Assembly: GCA_009885415.1 (NCBI GenBank)
Contig: VFKU01000465.1
Span: forward strand, 1-12,230
Length of the DNA stretch: 12,230 nucleotides
Reading direction: 5' to 3'
From: Rhodothermota bacterium
GTDB taxonomy: Bacteria > Hydrogenedentota > Hydrogenedentia > Hydrogenedentales > GCA-2746185
The notes beneath the pieces were generated by a model that searched no databases, was not told the DNA's origin, and saw only the letters and a program-made list of their open reading frames with translations. Positions 8,096 through 12,230 of the stretch are shown here, piece by piece. Numbering within the stretch: the stretch's first letter is position 1; the number at the start of each line of letters is the position of its first letter. A program made the translations under genes and the position numbers.

Positions 8096-8875
8096 TTGAT
8101 CGCAGCTCAACCGCCACGGGATTGGACGAGATTGCGCACTATCGAGTGGACGGCCCCGCCGGACTCCCCTACCGCGATCGAGGCGGGCGAGTTACACCTG
8201 TGGCGCTTCTCGCTCGAGGCTTCGGCGGCGGAGCACGACGCGCTCGAGGCCTTGCTCAGTTCGCGCGAGCGTGAGCGGGCCGCGGGGATTCGAATCGAGG
8301 CGCACCGGCGGCGCTATGAGGTGGGACACGGGCGGCTGCGTCGCGTGCTCGGGCGCTACCTCGGGATCGCGCCGGAAGCGATCGAGTTCGGCCGGCATTC
8401 GCGTGGCAAGCCCTTCATCACCGCAGTGCAAAATCCGGGCGGCGTACAGCATAATTTTTCGCACACCGGCGACGTAGCGATTGTGGGCGTGGCGCTCGGT
8501 CGGCCGCTGGGCGTGGATGTCGAGGCGCACCGCAGCGACGTGGACATGGAACTGATCGCGCGACGGCAGTTCGCGCAGGGCGAGCAATCCCGGCTGATGT
8601 CGCTGACGCCGGCGGAACGCGTGGCGGCGTTTTATCGCTGCTGGACGCGCAAGGAAGCGTACCTCAAGGCGCTGGGAGAGGGCATCGCGGGAGGGCTGCA
8701 AGGCTTTGAGGTGTCGTTTCTTGCGGGCGAACCGCCGGCGATCTTGCGCGCGAAGGGCGGGCCAGAAGAATGCCGCCGGTGGAATGTGATCGCGATTGAT
8801 GCCGGGCCGGAGTTGTCGGCGGCGTGCGTGGTCGAGGGGGCGGTTTCGCGGGTGGCGGGCTGGGAGCTGCTTTAG
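8096..8875 (+). CDS. Sfp-type 4'-phosphopantetheinyl transferase
   Basis: It transfers the phosphopantetheine arm of CoA to a conserved serine of acyl- or peptidyl-carrier proteins. The 259-residue length suits the two-lobed Sfp/Gsp/HetI type. Seen motifs are GKPF (104-107), NFSHTGD (120-126), the Mg-binding GVDVE (139-143) and WTRKEAYLKALGEG (183-196). TTG at 8096 is the only start near the preceding gene; an alternative TTG lies at 8132. No in-frame ATG precedes the conserved core, and no clear ribosome site is visible. It starts 6 bp after the coiled-coil gene and is probably co-transcribed, perhaps translated by re-initiation. No carrier protein, PKS or NRPS lies in the window, so its substrate is unknown. 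It could serve fatty acid ACP if the genome lacks AcpS. Confidence 0.9.
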   Translation: MIAAQPPRDWTRLRTIEWTAPPDSPTAIEAGELHLWRFSLEASAAEHDALEALLSSRERERAAGIRIEAHRRRYEVGHGRLRRVLGRYLGIAPEAIEFGRHSRGKPFITAVQNPGGVQHNFSHTGDVAIVGVALGRPLGVDVEAHRSDVDMELIARRQFAQGEQSRLMSLTPAERVAAFYRCWTRKEAYLKALGEGIAGGLQGFEVSFLAGEPPAILRAKGGPEECRRWNVIAIDAGPELSAACVVEGAVSRVAGWELL

Positions 8876-8882
8876 GCCGCGG

Positions 8883-8909
8883 ATGGGAATGATGGGATCT
8901 ATGGGGGCT
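8883..8909. repeat. 9-nt-period ATGGGA tandem repeat, copy 2
   Basis: ATGGGA at 8883, ATGGGA at 8892 and ATGGGG at 8901 are each followed by three variable bases, giving a 9-nt period over three units. It begins 8 nt past the PPTase stop. The motif and period match the array at 899-943, some 8 kb away in another intergenic gap. Confidence 0.5.
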
Positions 8910-8926
8910 TTGAACATTCTGTCGGC

Positions 8927-8942
8927 CTCGCCTCTTGGCGAG
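8927..8942. terminator. Hairpin at convergent gene junction, possible terminator
   Basis: CTCGCC (8927-8932) pairs with GGCGAG (8937-8942) around a TCTT loop, between the convergent PPTase and yacP stops. A short T-run (8953-8956) follows on the plus strand at a distance. The position suits a transcription barrier, but the lack of an adjacent U-tract makes intrinsic termination uncertain. Confidence 0.35.
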
Positions 8943-8955
8943 CTTGCCAGGCTTT

Positions 8956-9474
8956 TCAGTCTTGGTCCTCGATTCGATCTCGTAGTTCACGGAGGTGGCG
9001 GGCGGAGTCTTCGTCGAGGAGGTCTTCGACGCTACCGACGGATTTTCCGGGGCGCGAGGGTGGGCGCGCGGTTGTCGGTCCGCTGAGGCCGGCGATGAAG
9101 TGGTCGGGCGTCATGCTGAGCGCACCGAGGCCGAGGCAGAAATCGCGGATGCCGCGGTCAGCGGTGACGACGATGACGTTGTAGCGTTTTTCGGCGGTGT
9201 AGACGCCGCGCTCGATGAGCGAGTCGGCGCTGAGGTGGCTCGAGGTGTAGACGACTTCGACGGCGGGCCGTCCGGGATCGTGCGCGATGCGCTCGTGGCG
9301 GCGACCCTGGCCGTCGAAGAATACGCAGGCGCGGCCGCCGCGGGTCTGCGTCCAGCGGTTGACCGCCTCGACGACGGCTTCGCGCGCGGCTTCGAGGTCT
9401 TCGTCAGCGAGCGCGCTCCACTCGGGCTTCGAGTGGAGCAGGTTGTAGCCGTCGATGTAGTAAATTTCCGGCAC
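8956..9474 (-). CDS. YacP/Rae1-like NYN-domain ribonuclease
   Basis: A 172-residue PIN-like NYN domain protein. Its best-known relative, Bacillus YacP (Rae1), is a ribosome-associated endonuclease that cleaves mRNA in the A site. Seen here are the N-terminal IDGYNLLH (7-14, acidic D8), VFFDGQG (51-57, D54), SADSLIERG (82-90) and VVTADRGIRD (102-111, D106), the set of acidic residues expected in the active site. Length matches the family's roughly 170 residues. The GTG start at 9474 places the IDGYN motif close to the N-terminus as usual; longer upstream readings run into alr. It begins 7 bp after the alr stop, so it is probably the last gene of pgsA-alr-yacP. No good ribosome site is seen. 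Family assignment is firm; the exact RNA target is inference. Confidence 0.85.
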   Translation of the reverse strand: MPEIYYIDGYNLLHSKPEWSALADEDLEAAREAVVEAVNRWTQTRGGRACVFFDGQGRRHERIAHDPGRPAVEVVYTSSHLSADSLIERGVYTAEKRYNVIVVTADRGIRDFCLGLGALSMTPDHFIAGLSGPTTARPPSRPGKSVGSVEDLLDEDSARHLRELRDRIEDQD

Positions 9475-9481
9475 GGCCGGT

Positions 9482-10603
9482 TCAGGGAATGTAGTCGCGC
9501 GCGACGCGTGGACCAATCCCCGCGAGGATGCGGTGCTGCACGAGATTTCCGGTCGCGGCGAGTTCTTCAACGGTGATGGTCTCCCCCGCTTCCGCGCCGA
9601 TGAGCGTGGCTTTGTCGCCGGGCGCTGCGCCAGGCACGTGGCTGACGTCGATGAGGATTTCGTTCATGGTGACGCGGCCGCGGATGGGGCAGCGTTTCCC
9701 GCGCACGAGCACGTCGGCCTTGTTGGAGAGCGAGACCGGGTAGCCGTCGGAGTAACCGATGGGGAGCGCGGCGATGCGCTGCGGCGTGGGCGCGATGTAG
9801 GTGCGGCCGTAGCTGATGCTCGCGCCGGCGGGGAGCTGGCGAATAAGGACGATGTTCGTGGTCCAGCTCGCGACGGGCCGGAAGGGGCAGTCGGAGGGGC
9901 GCTCTTTGCCGGGCCACACGCCGTAGGTCACGAGGCCCGGGCGGATCATGTCGAGCTGGCTGTTGGGCAGAAAAAGCGCGGCGGCGCTGTTGGCGGCGTG
10001 GACGGTTTCGTAAGGCACGCCGTCGGCGTCGAGAGCGCGCACAAGCTGGGTGAAGGCGCGGAGCTGCGTCTCGGCGAAGCCGTCGGCCGGGGTGTCGGCC
10101 GTGGCGAAGTGGGTATAGACGCCTTCAATATCGACATGGGAGATGCGCGTGAGATTGCGGAGTTCGCCCGCGGCCTGATCGACCAGAAAACCCTGCCGGC
10201 CCATCCCGGTGTCGATTTCGCAGTGGATGTGCGTGACGGTGTGTGCGCGGCGGGCGATGTCGCCCAGGCGCTCGGCGGTGGCGAAATCGGAGATGGAAAG
10301 CCGCAGGTGGTGGCGCACGGCGAGCGCAAGGTCTTCGTCGCGCGTCTGCACGAGCACGAGGATGGGCAACTCGATGCCGGCTTCGCGCAAGGCGACGCCA
10401 TCGGCAACGGAGCCGACGGCGAGCATGGCGACGCCCTCGGCGGCGGCTCGGCGCGCAATCGGCACGGCGCCAAGGCCGTAGGCGTCGGCCTTGACGACGG
10501 GCATGATCGCGCAGGTCTGGGGCAGGCGCGCGCGGAGCGTGCGCAGATTTTCGGCGTAGTGGCCGAGGTTGACGGTGAGTTTGGAGAGCGCGGCGGGGGC
10601 CAC
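9482..10603 (-). CDS. alr: Alanine racemase with Glu at the carbamylated-lysine position
   Basis: PLP enzyme that interconverts L- and D-alanine for peptidoglycan. A 373-residue protein with PLP lysine K38 in VVKADAYGLG, DTGMGR (131-136), NSAAAL (205-210), DMIRPGL (218-224), the catalytic-tyrosine motif SYGRTY (Y265), PIGYSDGY (281-288) and GRVTMNE (309-315). It therefore has both the TIM-barrel and C-terminal beta domains. The residue two before DTGMGR's aspartate is E129 (HCEIDTG). Most family members have a carbamylated lysine there that positions the substrate-binding arginine, R136, which is retained. The GTG start at 10603 is 2 nt past the pgsA stop and gives normal family length. Longer upstream reading is entirely within pgsA. 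A weak ribosome site makes translational coupling with pgsA likely. Activity is probable but not proven, given the substitution. Confidence 0.92.
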   Translation of the reverse strand: MAPAALSKLTVNLGHYAENLRTLRARLPQTCAIMPVVKADAYGLGAVPIARRAAAEGVAMLAVGSVADGVALREAGIELPILVLVQTRDEDLALAVRHHLRLSISDFATAERLGDIARRAHTVTHIHCEIDTGMGRQGFLVDQAAGELRNLTRISHVDIEGVYTHFATADTPADGFAETQLRAFTQLVRALDADGVPYETVHAANSAAALFLPNSQLDMIRPGLVTYGVWPGKERPSDCPFRPVASWTTNIVLIRQLPAGASISYGRTYIAPTPQRIAALPIGYSDGYPVSLSNKADVLVRGKRCPIRGRVTMNEILIDVSHVPGAAPGDKATLIGAEAGETITVEELAATGNLVQHRILAGIGPRVARDYIP

Positions 10604-10605
10604 GA

Positions 10606-11208
10606 TCAGGAACTGCTCTCGGTGCGGAATATTTTCCAGTTGGTCTGGGCAAACTGGATGCCGGTATAGAACGTGAAGGCGGCGACGAAGACAATGCCGC
10701 CCCACGAGGCCCACTGCAGCACGGTGCCGAAGGGTTCGAGGTAGTCCGGCAGCCAGCGTTCGAGCGCGAGGGAAACGATGGCGAAGAGGAGAAAGGTGTA
10801 GATGTAGATCATCTGAATGACGGTCTTGTACTTGCCCCAGACGTTGGCGGCGATGACCTGGCCCTCCGGGCCGGCGGCAGCCATCGAGCGCGCACCGGTG
10901 ACGAGGAACTCGCGCGCGAGGATCGCCACGATGGTCCAGGCGGGCACGCTGAGCGAAGGCACTTTCATGAGCATGACGAACGCGGCGGCCATGAGCACCT
11001 TGTCGGCGAGGGGATCCATGAGCTTGCCGAAATTGGTGATGAGGTTTCGTTCGCGGGCGATGCGGCCGTCCCAGTAGTCGGTGATGGAGGCGGCGGTGAA
11101 CACGATATAGCCGAGGATGTAGGTGGGGATACTCTCGATGGAGAGCAGGACGACAAAGACCGGCACGAGGATCAGCCGGATGACGGTGAGGCGGTTCGGC
11201 AGGTTCAT
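10606..11208 (-). CDS. pgsA: CDP-diacylglycerol-glycerol-3-phosphate 3-phosphatidyltransferase
   Basis: Integral membrane enzyme making phosphatidylglycerol phosphate from CDP-diacylglycerol and glycerol 3-phosphate, the committed step to PG and cardiolipin. The 200 residues begin MNLPNRLTVIRLILVP, as is typical. The CDP-alcohol phosphotransferase signature is complete: D44, D47-G48, A51-R52, eight residues, G61, then D65 and D69 (DYWDG...GKLMDPLAD). Several hydrophobic segments fit 5-6 membrane helices. The ATG at 11208 is chosen because family members start at MNLPN; a longer in-frame reading to 11289 adds an Arg-rich stretch translated from the intergenic hairpin. No clear ribosome site is visible. 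alr starts 2 nt after its stop. The order ftsK-rodZ-pgsA is common in bacteria and supports the assignment. Confidence 0.94.
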   Translation of the reverse strand: MNLPNRLTVIRLILVPVFVVLLSIESIPTYILGYIVFTAASITDYWDGRIARERNLITNFGKLMDPLADKVLMAAAFVMLMKVPSLSVPAWTIVAILAREFLVTGARSMAAAGPEGQVIAANVWGKYKTVIQMIYIYTFLLFAIVSLALERWLPDYLEPFGTVLQWASWGGIVFVAAFTFYTGIQFAQTNWKIFRTESSS

Positions 11209-11250
11209 CGGTCCGAGGGAAGTTCGGCGATGCGCGTGGGCACCCTTAGG

Positions 11251-11269
11251 GGAGCGGGATCTCCGCTCC
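11251..11269. repeat. Perfect 7-bp palindromic hairpin upstream of pgsA
   Basis: GGAGCGG (11251-11257) pairs with CCGCTCC (11263-11269) around a 5-nt GATCT loop. It lies between the candidate pgsA promoter and the pgsA start, so it would be in the pgsA leader. A smaller CCCTTAGGG near-palindrome abuts it (11243-11251). It resembles the intergenic hairpin at 982-1001 in size and GC content, but not in sequence. Confidence 0.5.
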
Positions 11270-11279
11270 GCACGCCGCC

Positions 11280-11308
11280 ATGATAACAAATGGGCCAGCG
11301 CGATTCAT
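11280..11308 (-). promoter_or_regulatory. Extended -10 promoter candidate for pgsA-alr-yacP
   Basis: The minus strand has TGT-TATCAT (11288-11280), an extended -10 element, with a weak ATGAAT at the -35 position (11308-11303) and 17-nt spacing. It lies in the 118-bp gap between the rodZ-like gene and pgsA and would give a leader of about 65 nt containing the 11251-11269 hairpin. Confidence 0.35.
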
Positions 11309-11326
11309 GCAGCACGAGGCGCGGAA

Positions 11327-11776
11327 TCAGGGCGCGGCGAAGGGGTCGTTTACCGGGAGCTCGACGGATTCCGCTTGGACGCTGGTGTCGGCGCGGGAAA
11401 CGCCGGGGCGGACGACGAGGCTGTAGGAAATCCAGCAGAGGACGACGACGCCGGCGATCGCGGTCCACATGACGGCGTCGTCGAACCAGGCAGGGCGATT
11501 CGCCCGGCGAGCGATGCGCAGGCGCGCGAAGGGACCGAGGGGCCGGTTCAGCTGATCATCGTAGGCGTCAAGCGTCGCGTGGGCGGAGAGGCCGAGGGCT
11601 TCGCAGTAGGTCTTGATGAAGCCGCGGGCGTAAATGGGCGGCGGGAGGCCCTCGACGTATCCGTCTTCGATAGAGCAAATGAAGGTGAGCGGGACGCGGA
11701 AATTCTTGTAGGCTTCTTCGCGGCTCAGGCCGAGGTCAACCCGGCGTGCGGCGAGGGTTTTTCCACATTCGCGCAT
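11327..11776 (-). CDS. Short RodZ-like HTH membrane protein
   Basis: 149 residues. Residues about 5-63 match the HTH_25 domain at the RodZ N-terminus: LAARRVDLGLSREEA, SIEDG and the signature LPPPIYARGFIKTYCEALGLS (44-64). An Arg-rich segment (84-94) precedes one membrane helix at about 101-122 (AVMWTAIAGVVVLCWISYSLVV), then only 27 residues. RodZ links MreB filaments to the envelope during elongation and usually has a larger periplasmic beta domain, which is absent here. The sequence ends naturally with TGA, so this looks like a short family member and not a break. A GAGGTGG ribosome site (11787-11793) lies within the end of ftsK. ATG at 11776 or the adjacent GTG at 11779 could be the start. 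Its place between ftsK and pgsA matches the RodZ/YmfM location in many bacteria. Confidence 0.8.
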   Translation of the reverse strand: MRECGKTLAARRVDLGLSREEAYKNFRVPLTFICSIEDGYVEGLPPPIYARGFIKTYCEALGLSAHATLDAYDDQLNRPLGPFARLRIARRANRPAWFDDAVMWTAIAGVVVLCWISYSLVVRPGVSRADTSVQAESVELPVNDPFAAP

Positions 11777-11781
11777 CACGA

Positions 11782-12230
11782 TTACGCCACCTCGTTTTCG
11801 CGGCCCGCCGCGACGAGGATTTCGCGGGCCTTGCTGCCGAGGTGTGGGCCGACGATGCCGCGCAACTCCATCATGTCGATGAGGCGGGCGGCGCGGGTGT
11901 AGCCGACGCGCAGACGGCGCTGGATCATCGAGATCGAGGCCTGGCCGGTCTCGGTGACGACGCGCACGGCGTCGTCGAAAAGTTCGTCGTCTTCGTCGTT
12001 GATTTCGAGGAGGGCGTCCTTGGCCTTGCCGTAGTTCGCGATTTCGTCGCGGTATTGCGGCGGCGCCTGGGTCTTGAGGTAGGCGATAAGGTCGTTCATT
12101 TCCTGGTCGCTCACGAAAGCGCTCTGCAAGCGCATAGGCTTGCCGCGGCCGGCCGGCAGGTAGAGCATGTCGCCGCGGCCCAGCAGGCGCTCCGCGCCCA
12201 TCACTTCGAGGATGCAGCGCGAGTCGACGC
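11782..12230 (-). CDS. ftsK: DNA translocase FtsK/SpoIIIE, C-terminal part (5' end outside window)
   Basis: Septal ATPase that pumps chromosomal DNA and activates dimer resolution during division. Only the last 148 residues are visible. They open in the RecA-like motor with VDSRCILEVMGAERLLGRGDML, matching the family's 'DSRTILD..GAEKLLGRGDML' block, then AFVSDQEMNDLIAYLK. After an acidic linker comes the gamma winged-helix domain (DELFDDAVRVV...ISMIQRRLRVGYTRAARLIDMMELRGIVGP), which reads the polar KOPS/SRS sequences. It ends at TAA (11784-11782). The reading frame runs open to the window edge, so any apparent internal Met start is not real. Walker motifs lie upstream, unseen. Confidence 0.95.
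   Translation of the reverse strand, partial: VDSRCILEVMGAERLLGRGDMLYLPAGRGKPMRLQSAFVSDQEMNDLIAYLKTQAPPQYRDEIANYGKAKDALLEINDEDDELFDDAVRVVTETGQASISMIQRRLRVGYTRAARLIDMMELRGIVGPHLGSKAREILVAAGRENEVA
11787..11793 (-). promoter_or_regulatory. Ribosome binding site of the rodZ-like gene
   Basis: GAGGTGG lies inside the last codons of ftsK, 7 nt before the GTG at 11779 and 10 nt before the ATG at 11776. This implies coupled translation of ftsK and the rodZ-like gene. Confidence 0.5.

Noticed and set aside
9533..10669. A 378-codon open frame on the plus strand
   Set aside because: It lies antisense to alr, whose motifs are complete. The Gly/Asp/Ala/Val-rich translation is typical of a GC-rich shadow frame.
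10604..10714. N-terminal extension of alr into pgsA
   Set aside because: It overlaps pgsA coding sequence and has no similarity to the family, while the GTG at 10603 gives normal length and spacing.
11209..11289. N-terminal extension of pgsA
   Set aside because: The added residues are Arg-rich and come from the intergenic hairpin and promoter region. The conserved family N-terminus begins at the ATG at 11208.

Overview
The window is GC-rich, gene-dense bacterial DNA with short intergenic gaps. It suggests a free-living, peptidoglycan-making bacterium, probably an uncultured lineage near the Planctomycetota, PVC or Hydrogenedentota groups. The clues are a planctomycete-style leucine-rich repeat ending in an 'ALPDCTI' motif, a zinc-ribbon/MshEN/HDOD fusion, a giant coiled-coil protein, and an ftsK-rodZ-pgsA order. 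The taxonomic guess is weak, because it rests on protein style and not on a marker gene.

Layout. Positions 1-742 (minus): etfB, electron transfer flavoprotein beta, missing only its last residues at the window edge, with a recognisable sigma70-type promoter. Positions 743-1022: a spacer with a 9-nt-period ATGGGA repeat and a perfect 8-bp hairpin. Positions 1023-2546 (minus): a zinc-ribbon/MshEN-like/HDOD regulator. Diverging from it across about 230 bp is a 1769-residue protein (2780-8089, plus). It has a TPR-like N-terminus, a very long coiled coil built from tandem 77- and then 74-residue units, one membrane helix and a C-terminal LRR domain. An Sfp-type phosphopantetheinyl transferase follows 6 bp downstream (8096-8875, plus), probably on the same transcript.

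Positions 8876-8955 form a convergent junction with a second copy of the 9-nt ATGGGA repeat and another hairpin. The rest runs on the minus strand, in transcription order: ftsK (3' end only), a short RodZ-like HTH-membrane protein, then pgsA, alr and a YacP/Rae1-type NYN ribonuclease. These genes cover chromosome segregation, cell shape, phospholipid synthesis, D-alanine supply and RNA decay, so this is an envelope/division cluster. ftsK-rodZ are coupled. pgsA-alr-yacP are tightly packed behind a 118-bp gap that holds a candidate promoter.

The least ordinary features are the coiled-coil giant with its exact repeat arithmetic, an alanine racemase with glutamate where the family normally has a carbamylated lysine, and short-period and palindromic elements recurring in unrelated intergenic gaps.
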